Part shown: piece after piece, positions 34,872 to 43,034 of the stretch
Numbering within the stretch: position 1 is the first letter of the stretch
Layout of the letters: every line of letters begins with the position of its first letter
Origin: an uncultured Caulobacterales bacterium
Lineage (GTDB): Bacteria; Pseudomonadota; Alphaproteobacteria; Caulobacterales; Caulobacteraceae
Direction of reading: 5' to 3'
Assembly: GCA_903840435.1 (NCBI GenBank)
Contig: CAIMFV010000059.1
Coordinates: 1-43,394, forward strand
DNA: 43,394 nucleotides
Notes under the pieces: generated by a model
Told to the model about the DNA's origin: nothing
Databases searched by the model: none
Seen by the model: only the letters and a program-made list of their open reading frames with translations
Made by a program: the position numbers and the translations under genes

Positions 34872-36302
34872 ATGGGCGGGTTGATGTTCAAATTGCAATG
34901 CTACGCGCGAAAGGCCGTATCTTTCGCTGCCGCTCTCGTGCTTGGCCTTGGCCCCCTGGCCGCGCCGCAAGTCGTTCACGCCCAAGGTGCGGCGAGCCTC
35001 TTTCAGCACGAGAAATATGCAGCGATTGTTGTCGACGCCAATACGGGCGAAGTGCTCTACGCTCGGCGGGCTGACGAGCAACGCTATCCAGCTTCCATCA
35101 CCAAGATTCTCACGCTCTATTTGACTTTTGAAGCCCTCTCCACCGGACGCCTCTCGCTGTCGGACCGCGTCGTAGTTTCCCCTCACGCCTTCGCCCAAGC
35201 CCCCTCCAAGCTCGGCTTGCGTCCGGGAGAAAGCTTGACCGTCGATGAGGCCATGCGGGCTGTGGCAGTTAAATCCGCTAACGATATCGCTGTGGCCTTG
35301 GCGGAGAAGATTGGTGGGTCGGAACAGCACTTTGCCAGCCTGATGACGCTGCGCGCGCAAGAATTGGGCATGACCAATTCGCGCTTTGTCAATGCCAGCG
35401 GTCTGCCCGATACGCGCCAGGTCTCTTCAGCGCGCGATATCGCAATCCTGTCGCGCGCCGTCATGCGTGACTACCCCCAATACTATTCCTATTTTGGCAT
35501 TAAGGCGCTCACCTGGCGGGGCCAGGAAATCCCCAATCACAACGGCTTATTGCGGCGCATGTCCGGCGTTGACGGCCTAAAGACGGGCTATACCGGCGCG
35601 GCTGGATTTAATCTTGCCGCGTCCGCCGTTCGTAACGGCAAGCGCCTGATTGCCGTGGTGCTTGGCGGGTCCTCCACCGCTGCCCGGGACGAAAATGTCG
35701 AGGATCTGCTCAATAGCGGCTTCCAAGTGTTTGCGAAGCGCGCCGAGGGCAAGTCCATCTCGCTGGCGTCCATGTTGCATGAGCCGCCAGACGCTGCGGG
35801 CGGCCCGGTGCTTCGCCCGGCAACCGAAATGGGCTCAGCCGAACAGCCTGGATTGAAGATTGTGCTGGGTGACGCATCAACGCCCCTTCCCGCGTCTTTG
35901 CGGACCGCATCGCCGCCTCCGCTGCAACCGGCTGTGAAGTCCGCCGCCTCCGAACAGACGGCGGCTGCGCCCTGCACCCCGTCGCACGCACGCCGCCATC
36001 GCCGCGCTCAGGCTTGCGAATCTGCCAAGGTCTTGGCCCGTACCGAAACTGAGAAGGCCGGTGGCGGTTATGCCGTACAGGTCGGCGCCTTCACCAATTC
36101 GACCCAGGCCAAGGCGCACCTCGCCCAGCTCAGTGCCAAATTCGGCAAGGTGCTGGCCTCAGATGGTAAGGTTGAAAAGGCAGGTCGCGGTCACTTCCGG
36201 GCGGAGTTTGGCGGATTGAGCCGCTCGGCCGCAAAAGATGCTTGCCGCCGCTTGGCCGCCCACGGCGAACGGTGCTTGGTGGTGAGCGGGGCACACGGCT
36301 AA
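34872..36302 (+). CDS. D-alanyl-D-alanine carboxypeptidase with C-terminal SPOR domain
   Basis: A periplasmic penicillin-binding protein (DacA/PBP5-like, S11) of about 476 aa that removes the terminal D-Ala from peptidoglycan stems. A signal peptide ends near VVHAQG. The active-site motifs are SITK (Ser75, Lys78), SAN (Ser135, Asn137) and KTG (Lys237). A Pro/Ala-rich linker with two Cys follows, then a SPOR domain (about 385-470, beginning YAVQVGAFTNSTQAKAHL) that would bind denuded glycan at the division site. The start is either the ATG at 34872 (GGAG 10 nt upstream) or 34884. Convergent with the DUF882 peptidase. Confidence 0.94.
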   Translation: MGGLMFKLQCYARKAVSFAAALVLGLGPLAAPQVVHAQGAASLFQHEKYAAIVVDANTGEVLYARRADEQRYPASITKILTLYLTFEALSTGRLSLSDRVVVSPHAFAQAPSKLGLRPGESLTVDEAMRAVAVKSANDIAVALAEKIGGSEQHFASLMTLRAQELGMTNSRFVNASGLPDTRQVSSARDIAILSRAVMRDYPQYYSYFGIKALTWRGQEIPNHNGLLRRMSGVDGLKTGYTGAAGFNLAASAVRNGKRLIAVVLGGSSTAARDENVEDLLNSGFQVFAKRAEGKSISLASMLHEPPDAAGGPVLRPATEMGSAEQPGLKIVLGDASTPLPASLRTASPPPLQPAVKSAASEQTAAAPCTPSHARRHRRAQACESAKVLARTETEKAGGGYAVQVGAFTNSTQAKAHLAQLSAKFGKVLASDGKVEKAGRGHFRAEFGGLSRSAAKDACRRLAAHGERCLVVSGAHG

Positions 36303-36335
36303 ATCTGCCGCAGAGCGTCCGTCCGGCCAGACGCC

Positions 36336-36917
36336 TTAGCCGTCTTCCCAGTGATCTTCTGCGCCCCAGTGGCGCACAGGTCCAACATCGACATGGACAA
36401 AGTCTGACGCCGGATAATAGCCGACGCCGCCCGCACCGAGGCTAAGCGCTAATCGGTGCACCTCGGCCAGCCCGATACCCGGCGCGCGGATATCGATGGC
36501 CATGCCTTCCATGTGCAGGCTGTGACGGGCAACGCCATGGCTGATCGAGGCGAGATAGGCATTGGTCTTTGGCGAGCGATAGCCCGATATGACCTGAAGC
36601 GGGCGATCTAAGGCCATTTTCGAGCGCATGACGTGCAAGAGGTCGAGCAGGCCCGGCTCAATTTGATGCACGTCGCCGGTCCGAAAATCCCGCAAGACCT
36701 GGTTGACCTGGTCCAGCGCATCCGGAACGTACTGGCCATCTTCGAAATAGGTGACGCTGATATCTTCGCCCGTATGCAGATTGTGCAGTGCAACCTTGCG
36801 ATTTGACGGGCCAATGAAGGCGAGCGCCCTGGCGAGGCCCGGAGACATGCCCGCCGCCAATCCAACAGTTCCAAGCGCTGCGGCACCAAGGCCGAGGAGC
36901 TTCCGTCTATGGATCAT
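36336..36917 (-). CDS. DUF882 (M15-type, MepK-like) peptidoglycan peptidase
   Basis: A 193-aa exported protein of the DUF882/peptidase M15 family (YcbK/MepK-like). E. coli MepK is an endopeptidase that cleaves 3-3 crosslinks. A twin-arginine-type signal (HRRKLLGLGAAALG) begins the protein. Zinc-site motifs typical of the family follow: ISGYRSPKTNAYL, HSLHMEGMAIDIRAPG (His, Asp) and DFVHVDVGPVRHW (His-x-Asp). It lies 51 bp downstream of the L,D-transpeptidase on the same strand, an adjacency also seen for ycbB-ycbK in E. coli. Confidence 0.92.
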   Translation of the reverse strand: MIHRRKLLGLGAAALGTVGLAAGMSPGLARALAFIGPSNRKVALHNLHTGEDISVTYFEDGQYVPDALDQVNQVLRDFRTGDVHQIEPGLLDLLHVMRSKMALDRPLQVISGYRSPKTNAYLASISHGVARHSLHMEGMAIDIRAPGIGLAEVHRLALSLGAGGVGYYPASDFVHVDVGPVRHWGAEDHWEDG

Positions 36918-36968
36918 GTCACCCCACGGAGTCTAAGCGCTCACTGAAGCGTGGTTGCGCCGCAGAAG

Positions 36969-38720
36969 TCAAGTCGTAGCAGGCGCTTTTTGAGCACTGA
37001 GCAGGTTCAACAGGGCTTCGTCCCAACCATAGATGTCGGTGCGAAAACTGACCTGACCACCTGCAACATAGGCTGTCCAATAGAGAATGACCACAGGGAT
37101 GGGGGTTTGAAGTTTAACCCGCTTGGTGTCTCCAGAAGCGATTTGTTCATCTAGGCTTTCTGGCGTCCAATTGGGATTGGGCTTGAGCAGCAATTTCGCC
37201 AGATCCTGCGGATGTTGCAGCCGGACACAGCCATGACTGACAGCGCGGCTGTCATTGGCAAAGGTGGAGTGGGCTGGCGTGTCGTGCAGGTAGACACCGA
37301 AGTTGTTCGGAAAATCGAATTTCAATTTGCCGAGCGCTGAAGGTCCCGCTTCTTGCTGCAATCGCACACCCCCCTGCCCATCCGGCAGGGTGTGGAAGCC
37401 ATGGGCGGCGAGATAGCCGGGGTGCTTGGCTTCCTTCGGCCAAAGCTCCTTCTGGGCGATGGACGAGGGCACATTCCAGGGTGGGTTGACGACGATGCTC
37501 TCCACCTTCGACATCAGCATCGGCGTTTGGTCTGTTGGACGCCCCGGCGCGGCGCGCATCGACAAGACCGGGTGGTTGTCGCCATAGACCGTCATGCCCT
37601 CGGCAGCGATATTAACTTCAATGCGGGTTGCGGGCATGTCGCGGTCGATCCAGCGCCAGCGCTCTAAATTGGCGATGATTTGGGCGATCCGTTCTCCCAC
37701 TGTCGCGTTCAGTTGGGTAAGTGTCACCCGATCCACAAGTCCAGTCGGATTTAACCCGGTGCGCAACTGATAGCGGATCACCGCCGCCGCCAAATCCGTG
37801 TCGAACAGATCGGGCTTGGGAGCGGGCGCAAGTTGCGGGTCCTCCGTGGCCAAGCGGGCGCGCAGCGCCAAGACCCGCACGCCGTGGTCGCCGACCGTCA
37901 TTTTCGGCCCCGGTGGAATGAGCTTCCAGCCCCCGTGTGCCGCGAGATCACGATAGGTCGCCAGCGCTTTGCGCAAGGCCTGATAGGCTGGCGAGGGCGG
38001 CGCGAGGTCGTCAATCCAGGCAGCGAGCCGGTCTTCGGAAACCGCCGCGGCGAAACTCTTGTCCGGGTTCCACGGCTCGGGACGAACGCCCCACTCTTTC
38101 AAGAAACTCTCCGGCGCCAGCCTTTGACCATGCTGGGCGCGGGCATAGCGAAGGATGGCGATTTTAAGCTCGCGCGCCGCGATGGCGTGAACCTGGGGAT
38201 CGCTATCCTTCAGCCGGTCGGCGAGATCGGTGGGCGCAAACAAGGCCCGGTGCAGGCCATGACTGGCACTGTCGTCCAAGGTCTTGAGGATGACGGCTTC
38301 GTCGCTGGGGCGCAGGTTGACGGCGGAAAGGTCGATACTGGGACGTGACCTGGCTTCAAAGGACGGCGGCGGCGGTTTCTCAGCAGGCGGCTCGGCAATC
38401 AAGGCCCCCACCGGGTCCGCATTCACGGGCGAGGGCGCACGCCTTGCAGGAGCCTCTGCTTGCGGCTGCAGAAGATCGGAAATCGACTTCGGGCGGCTCG
38501 TTTGCGGTTGGGCAGGGCCGTTTTGCGCCAAGGCCGTACTGCCTGCGGTGAACAAGGTTGCGCACAGGGCAAACACCGTCCCACAGGCTGCCGCTCGCCA
38601 TTGCTGCGCCGCCGAAGACCGTCCTGGTCTCACCGCCCCTGGAACCAACCCCACGCCCTCAACCCAATTCAAGCCACACACAAACCGTACGTCACACCGT
38701 CGAACCTTGGAGCGACTCAT
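36969..38720 (-). CDS. L,D-transpeptidase, YcbB/LdtD type
   Basis: A periplasmic enzyme of about 583 aa that makes 3-3 (mDAP-mDAP) crosslinks from tetrapeptide stems. The N-terminal region holds an Ala-rich signal/anchor (hydrophobic run ending STALAQ). A scaffold region follows, a peptidoglycan-binding-like segment (AAVIRYQLRTGLNPTGLVDRVTLTQLN, in part), and the YkuD catalytic domain with HDTPAHSTFAND and the active-site Cys in SHGCVRLQHP. The YcbB-type layout with a large domain before the catalytic part is clear. The ATG at 38720 is preferred; it lies 22 bp after the panE-like stop, so the four genes phhA/panE-like/ldt/DUF882 run the same way. Confidence 0.93.
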   Translation of the reverse strand: MSRSKVRRCDVRFVCGLNWVEGVGLVPGAVRPGRSSAAQQWRAAACGTVFALCATLFTAGSTALAQNGPAQPQTSRPKSISDLLQPQAEAPARRAPSPVNADPVGALIAEPPAEKPPPPSFEARSRPSIDLSAVNLRPSDEAVILKTLDDSASHGLHRALFAPTDLADRLKDSDPQVHAIAARELKIAILRYARAQHGQRLAPESFLKEWGVRPEPWNPDKSFAAAVSEDRLAAWIDDLAPPSPAYQALRKALATYRDLAAHGGWKLIPPGPKMTVGDHGVRVLALRARLATEDPQLAPAPKPDLFDTDLAAAVIRYQLRTGLNPTGLVDRVTLTQLNATVGERIAQIIANLERWRWIDRDMPATRIEVNIAAEGMTVYGDNHPVLSMRAAPGRPTDQTPMLMSKVESIVVNPPWNVPSSIAQKELWPKEAKHPGYLAAHGFHTLPDGQGGVRLQQEAGPSALGKLKFDFPNNFGVYLHDTPAHSTFANDSRAVSHGCVRLQHPQDLAKLLLKPNPNWTPESLDEQIASGDTKRVKLQTPIPVVILYWTAYVAGGQVSFRTDIYGWDEALLNLLSAQKAPATT

Positions 38721-38742
38721 CTTAAAAACTCTATCCCAAGTT

Positions 38743-39726
38743 TCAGCGGCTCCCAAGCGATGCCGTCGCGCGGGAGAGCAGTCGCGTCATGCCCAGCACC
38801 GCCGCCAAATTGGGTGTCGGCAGACCAAGCTGAGCGCCAATTTCAACCACGGCGCCCAATAGCGGCTCAATCTCCAAATCCCTTCCCTGCTCGCGGTCTT
38901 GGAGCATCGAGGTGCGAAAATCGCCGAGTTTGCGCGTCACGGCGATACGTTGTTCCGGCGTGACTGGAAGCGTGATGCCAAAGGCCTCGCCGACGGCAGC
39001 CATCTCCCGCATCATCTCGATCACCATGGCCCGAACGCCGTCATCGCCAAGGATGGCGCCTGTCCCGCTAAGGGTAAGGGCCGAAAGCGGGTTCATCGCC
39101 ATATTGCCCCAAAGTTTGGCCCAGATGGGGGTCCTGATGGCGGCGTCAATATCCGCGCGCACAGCTGCGGTGCGAAAGCCATCGGCCAGAGCCGTGACGC
39201 GGGACGTCGCGACGCCGTTCGGTTCGCCAAAGATCAGCCGATCAATGCCCGCCACTTCCGAAAGCCCGGGCTCGGGACAGGCATTTGAATTGTGCAACAC
39301 ACAACCGATCACCCGATCCACGGGTAAGAGCTGACAAAGGGTCTGTTGCGGATCGACGGATCGCAGAACAGCGCCGTCCATCGGCCCACCAAATCCTTGA
39401 AAAAACCACCAAGGGACGCCGTTCATCGCGCTGACAATCACCGTCTTAGGCCCGATCAAGGGCGCAAGCCTTGGCGCCACCTGTGGCAAGGCCTGAGCCT
39501 TAAGGGAAATGATGACATAGTCTTGCGGCCCGAGCGCTGTCGCATCCTCGCTGGCCAGAACAGGTTGGCTGCGGGTCTCGCCGCCCTCGCGGACACGAAA
39601 GCCATGGGCCTGCAGCGCCGCCAAGGTTGCTCCCCGTCCAAGGGCCGACATCGTGGCACCTGAAGCCGCCAGACGCTCCCCCATCCAGACACCAACGGCG
39701 CCAGGCCCAACAATCACTGCGCGCAT
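38743..39726 (-). CDS. panE: 2-dehydropantoate 2-reductase-like (ApbA/PanE family)
   Basis: A 327-aa NAD(P)H-dependent reductase of the ketopantoate reductase family. The N-terminal dinucleotide-binding motif is VIVGPGAVGVWMG (residues ~4-16). ISLKAQALPQVAP carries the conserved Lys region, AMNGVPWWFF is typical of the PanE-like paralogues, and the C-terminal helical domain has AKLWGNMAMNPLSALT with the catalytic-Lys motif and LQDREQGRDLEIEPLLGAVVEIG. It may reduce ketopantoate in coenzyme A synthesis, but family members also act on other 2-keto acids and no other pan gene is near. The ATG has GGAAG 6 nt upstream. Confidence 0.85.
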   Translation of the reverse strand: MRAVIVGPGAVGVWMGERLAASGATMSALGRGATLAALQAHGFRVREGGETRSQPVLASEDATALGPQDYVIISLKAQALPQVAPRLAPLIGPKTVIVSAMNGVPWWFFQGFGGPMDGAVLRSVDPQQTLCQLLPVDRVIGCVLHNSNACPEPGLSEVAGIDRLIFGEPNGVATSRVTALADGFRTAAVRADIDAAIRTPIWAKLWGNMAMNPLSALTLSGTGAILGDDGVRAMVIEMMREMAAVGEAFGITLPVTPEQRIAVTRKLGDFRTSMLQDREQGRDLEIEPLLGAVVEIGAQLGLPTPNLAAVLGMTRLLSRATASLGSR

Positions 39727-39814
39727 GCAATTCTTCCGATCTTTCGTGCGCTTTTAGGGTGATTTCTCAGACCTGGGAATAGATTTTCAGCGCGCACTGC
39801 GTACTTTTAGGAAC

Positions 39815-40681
39815 TTACGCCTTAGGGAGAGAGCCATAGCTTGAATCGCCACGATTGAACACGAGATCACCGTCCAATAGTTTTGCAATCGGAATATCAT
39901 CGCATTGCGCTAATCTGTCATAAAGCCCGCTGAAATCTTGCAAGGTAATGCGGCGCAATTCCGCAAGTGAGGGGATGACGAAATAGATTTGCTGAAAATC
40001 GTCAATGCGATAAGGCGTTCGCATCACCCGCTCCAATTCAAAGCCGACGCGGTGCGGCGATGGACTTTCGAGCGAAAAGCAACTCTCCGCCGCCGATGAC
40101 ACAATGCCGGCCCCATAGATCCGCACACCCTCTTCAGTTTGCGTCAGGCCAAACTCGACCGTGTACCAATAGAGCCGCGCCAGTCGGTCCAAAAGCCCGC
40201 GGCCATCCGCTTTCAAGCCCCCCTTGCCATATTCCACCATGTAGTCGGCAAAGACCGGATCGCACAGCATCGGCACGTGACCAAAGACATCGTGGAACAC
40301 ATCGGGAGCTTCCAGATAGTCGAGTTGCTCCGGGCTGCGGATGAAGCGGCCCGCGCAAAACCGCCGCTCGGAAAGGTGCTTGAAAAAGACCACATCGGGA
40401 ACCAGTCCAGGAACGGCGACGACGCGCCAACCGGTCAGGGCCTCGAGGCGTCGGTTCAACTCCGAAAATTCTGGGATGGCGTCGGCGCGTAATTCCAGCG
40501 CGCGCAAACCTGCGAAAAATTCAGGGCAGGCCCGGTTTTCAAGCATTGCCAACTGGCGGTGGAAGAGCTTCGACCAGACGGCGTGTTCCGCCGCGCTATA
40601 GTCCGCATAGGCCTGGTCGATGGTCCAATCGGCCGCTGCGCCCAGCGGCGGCACGGCCTGTCGCTGCACCTTTCCCACCAT
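39815..40681 (-). CDS. phhA: Phenylalanine 4-monooxygenase
   Basis: A pterin-dependent aromatic amino-acid hydroxylase converting phenylalanine to tyrosine; about 288 aa, the bacterial single-domain size. The iron ligands are the two His of FHDVFGHVPML and the Glu of YWYTVEFGLTQ; RFIRSPEQLDYLEAPDVFHD and YGAGIVSSAAES complete the core. The ATG at 40681 follows AGGTGGGG; a GTG at 40693 is also in frame. The pterin recycling gene phhB is not adjacent. A palindrome lies directly upstream (40696-40711). Confidence 0.95.
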   Translation of the reverse strand: MVGKVQRQAVPPLGAAADWTIDQAYADYSAAEHAVWSKLFHRQLAMLENRACPEFFAGLRALELRADAIPEFSELNRRLEALTGWRVVAVPGLVPDVVFFKHLSERRFCAGRFIRSPEQLDYLEAPDVFHDVFGHVPMLCDPVFADYMVEYGKGGLKADGRGLLDRLARLYWYTVEFGLTQTEEGVRIYGAGIVSSAAESCFSLESPSPHRVGFELERVMRTPYRIDDFQQIYFVIPSLAELRRITLQDFSGLYDRLAQCDDIPIAKLLDGDLVFNRGDSSYGSLPKA

Positions 40682-40695
40682 CCGCCACCCCACCT

Positions 40696-40711
40696 AATTA
40701 TTGCGATAATT
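40696..40711 (-). promoter_or_regulatory. Palindrome upstream of phhA
   Basis: AATTAT-TGCG-ATAATT, a perfect 6-bp inverted repeat with a 4-nt centre, 15 bp before the phhA ATG at 40681, in an AT-rich 90-bp interval. A TATATT just upstream could be the -10. It is a plausible operator; phhA is under Lrp/AsnC-type or similar control in many proteobacteria, but the regulator here is unknown. Confidence 0.4.
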
Positions 40712-40771
40712 TCGAATATATGGGTGAGTTTATCCCCTTAATCGATTTTTTAAAGCACCTTTTGTCTCAGA

Positions 40772-41572
40772 TCAGCGCAGGCGCGCGGGAGGACCCAGGT
40801 GGGTTCCAGCATCGACCAGTACGGTCTCGCCGGTCATGTGGCGGGTCAGGGGTGAGCCCAGGACCAGGGCCGCATCGGCAATATCGTCTGGACCAGACGC
40901 TACTTGCAGCGGCGTTGCCTTGGCCACCCCCTCGCGCAGCCGCTCCCGAACCGAGGCCTGCGGGCCCTTGTCAAACCAGGGCGTATCGATGAAGCCAGGA
41001 CAAATGGCATTGACTCGGATTTTGGGCGCCAGCGCGCGCGCCAGCGAAAGCGTCATCGTATTCATCGCGCCCTTCGAGGCAGCATAGGGCACCGATGAGC
41101 CTATGCCCCAAACCCCCGCGATGGAGGAGGTATTGACCACTGCAGCAATGCCTGAAGCGGCCTCGAGTAGCGGCTGACAGGCACGGATCATTTGAAAGGC
41201 ACCAACAACATTCACCCGATAGATATTCAGAAAATCATCGCTGCTCACGGCGGCGAGATTGGCGTGGTCGGCAGCGAAGACGGTCATACCGGCATTATTG
41301 AACAAGGCATCGATCCGCTGCCAACCGCTCAGGGCCTCGGCGACGGCGCGACACTCCGCATCCTCGGCGACGTCGCACTTTACCACGACGGCCTCAGCGC
41401 CAAAGTCCCGCACCGCCGCTGCGGTCTCTTCAGCGCCAGCGAGATTGGTCGAATAGGTCAGCGCCACCGCCTTAGCACCACGTCGGGCCGCACCCATGGC
41501 GATGGACTGGCCAAGCCCACTCGAGGCGCCCGTCACCAGCACATTCAAGCCTTGAAAGTCCTTGATCATCAT
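40772..41572 (-). CDS. SDR family oxidoreductase
   Basis: A 266-aa classical short-chain dehydrogenase/reductase. The cofactor motif is NVLVTGASSGLGQS (TGxxxGxG, residues ~10-23); then CDVAED, NNAG, the catalytic Ser in VNTSSIAG, and YAASK (Tyr and Lys). The C-terminal VNAICPGFIDTPW and GETVLVDAG are typical. The TYSTN after beta-strand 2 suggests NADP preference (inference). The substrate is unknown. Divergent from queF. Confidence 0.92.
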   Translation of the reverse strand: MMIKDFQGLNVLVTGASSGLGQSIAMGAARRGAKAVALTYSTNLAGAEETAAAVRDFGAEAVVVKCDVAEDAECRAVAEALSGWQRIDALFNNAGMTVFAADHANLAAVSSDDFLNIYRVNVVGAFQMIRACQPLLEAASGIAAVVNTSSIAGVWGIGSSVPYAASKGAMNTMTLSLARALAPKIRVNAICPGFIDTPWFDKGPQASVRERLREGVAKATPLQVASGPDDIADAALVLGSPLTRHMTGETVLVDAGTHLGPPARLR

Positions 41573-41625
41573 CCCCTCCCCCTCCGCCCTTGCAGGGCGC
41601 TGTAAAATCCACGATTTAGAGACAG

Positions 41626-41637
41626 AATGACGTCATT
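41626..41637. promoter_or_regulatory. Perfect 12-bp palindrome between SDR and queF
   Basis: AATGACGTCATT, flanked by GACA and TGTC with one extra base on the left, in the 110-bp divergent region. Well placed to be an operator for either gene. No preQ1 riboswitch pattern is seen before queF. Confidence 0.4.
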
Positions 41638-41682
41638 TGTCTTTGGCGTCGATGCAGGTTTCGCTGCGGAGCGCAAAGAGCG

Positions 41683-42141
41683 ATGTCGACGGACGTTTCA
41701 GGATTGACCTTGCTGGGCGGACACGGTCCCGCCCCCGAGACGCCCGACGCCGCTCTGCTCGAACGTGCGCCCAATCCCCACCCAGAGACCCTCTATCTCG
41801 CCCGGTTCGCCGTGCCGGAATTCACTTCGATCTGTCCGGTAACCGGCCAACCCGACTTCGCCCATCTGGTCATCGACTATGCACCGCGCGACTGGATCGT
41901 CGAGTCGAAGTCGCTGAAACTCTATCTCGGCGCTTTTCGTCAGCATGGCGCGTTTCACGAGGACTGCACCGTCGCGATTGGAAAAAAGATCGTCGCAGTC
42001 ATTTCCCCGCTCTGGCTTCGGATCGGCGGCTATTGGTACCCGCGCGGCGGCATTCCAATCGACGTCTTTTACCAGACAGGCCCCGCCCCTGAGGGCCTGT
42101 GGCTACCGGACCAAGGTGTCCCGGCTTATCGCGGCCGCTAG
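41683..42141 (+). CDS. queF: NADPH-dependent 7-cyano-7-deazaguanine reductase
   Basis: Reduces preQ0 to preQ1 in queuosine biosynthesis. At 152 aa it is the short, unimodular type. The motif [14 protein letters not shown] contains the catalytic Cys51 and Asp58, and [13 protein letters not shown] is the QueF signature (NADPH binding). [15 protein letters not shown] ends the core. The ATG has a modest AG-rich stretch upstream. The following deacetylase gene starts 47 bp after the stop on the same strand; no other que gene is in the window. Confidence 0.95.
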   Translation: MSTDVSGLTLLGGHGPAPETPDAALLERAPNPHPETLYLARFAVPEFTSICPVTGQPDFAHLVIDYAPRDWIVESKSLKLYLGAFRQHGAFHEDCTVAIGKKIVAVISPLWLRIGGYWYPRGGIPIDVFYQTGPAPEGLWLPDQGVPAYRGR

Positions 42142-42188
42142 TCCCCAAGGTCCGAGATCGTCGTTCGAAAGTGAAAGTCCCAAGCCAG

Positions 42189-42986
42189 ATGGTGTCGCGT
42201 CGAAAACTTCTCTCCGGACTGGCGGCGACGACCGGCGGACTGGCACTGCGAACCGAAGCCCGTCCTTTTGTTGACACGCCCTGGCCGAATGGGGCGCGGG
42301 GCGCGGTCAGCCTTAGCTATGACGACGGCCTGTCCAATCAGAGCCTACTCGCAGCGCCGGAACTGGCGCGTCGTGGCTGGCGCGGCGATTTTTTCTTGAC
42401 CCTCGACAATATGCGCGATGCCTTTCCGGCCTGGAAGGCGGTTGCCGCTGCGGGCCATGAGATCGGCAACCACACCACGCACCATCGCTGCGACCTGCGC
42501 CCCTTCGCGCCCGGCGCCTATATCCGCGACGAGGTCATGGCAACCCAGGTGGCGTTCGACCAAGCCTTTGGGCCCCTGCCCCGGCATTTCGCCTATCCGT
42601 GCAGCGTCACCAATCTCGGACGGGGGGGACCGAATGCGGAACTGCACCGCTTTGGCGAGCTTTTGCGCGGCCAAGGCTTCTTATCCGCCCGCACCTCAGA
42701 CGGCCCGCCGATGACGCAAAGCTATGCCTGGACCCATCGCATGGCCCTGACCGCCGATGCGCCGACCTATGAGAAGGACGATCCCGCCGAGGCCATCGCC
42801 TATCTTGACGAAGCCTTAAAAGGCGGACGCTGGGCGATCCTCGTCTTCCACACCTTGGCCGAAGCCAGAACCGAGTCCGGCGCCACCTCGCTCAAGGTCC
42901 ACTCCGCGATTCTCGACGCCATCGCCGCCCGCCCTTTGTGGTGCGCCCCCATTGGTGAGGTATTGGCGCATATTCGACCAAAGTGA
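42189..42986 (+). CDS. Tat-exported polysaccharide deacetylase family protein
   Basis: A 265-aa NodB-fold carbohydrate esterase homologue. It begins with a twin-arginine-type signal (VSRRKLLSGLAATTGGLAL). The first metal-site motif is SLSYDDGLSNQ (motif 1, normally TFDDG), the second is GNHTTHHR (motif 2, HSxxH), and AYPCSV is motif 3-like. AILVFHTL near the C-terminus carries the late catalytic His. It would deacetylate a periplasmic or cell-surface glycan; the substrate is unknown. The ATG at 42189 is chosen because it starts the Tat signal; the upstream in-frame extension overlaps queF. Confidence 0.88.
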   Translation: MVSRRKLLSGLAATTGGLALRTEARPFVDTPWPNGARGAVSLSYDDGLSNQSLLAAPELARRGWRGDFFLTLDNMRDAFPAWKAVAAAGHEIGNHTTHHRCDLRPFAPGAYIRDEVMATQVAFDQAFGPLPRHFAYPCSVTNLGRGGPNAELHRFGELLRGQGFLSARTSDGPPMTQSYAWTHRMALTADAPTYEKDDPAEAIAYLDEALKGGRWAILVFHTLAEARTESGATSLKVHSAILDAIAARPLWCAPIGEVLAHIRPK

Positions 42987-43034
42987 CGCGGGGTATTGGT
43001 GGGGATCAAGGGGGGGCTGCAGACCGGCGGGACG

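Noticed and set aside
40738-40753. TTAA...TTAA pair upstream of phhA as a CtrA box
   Set aside because: The spacing is 8 bp rather than 7 and the final C is missing.
41573-41682. preQ1 riboswitch before queF
   Set aside because: The small hairpin present (CGCCCT-TGC-AGGGCG) lacks the A-rich tail and loop consensus, and lies at the SDR side.
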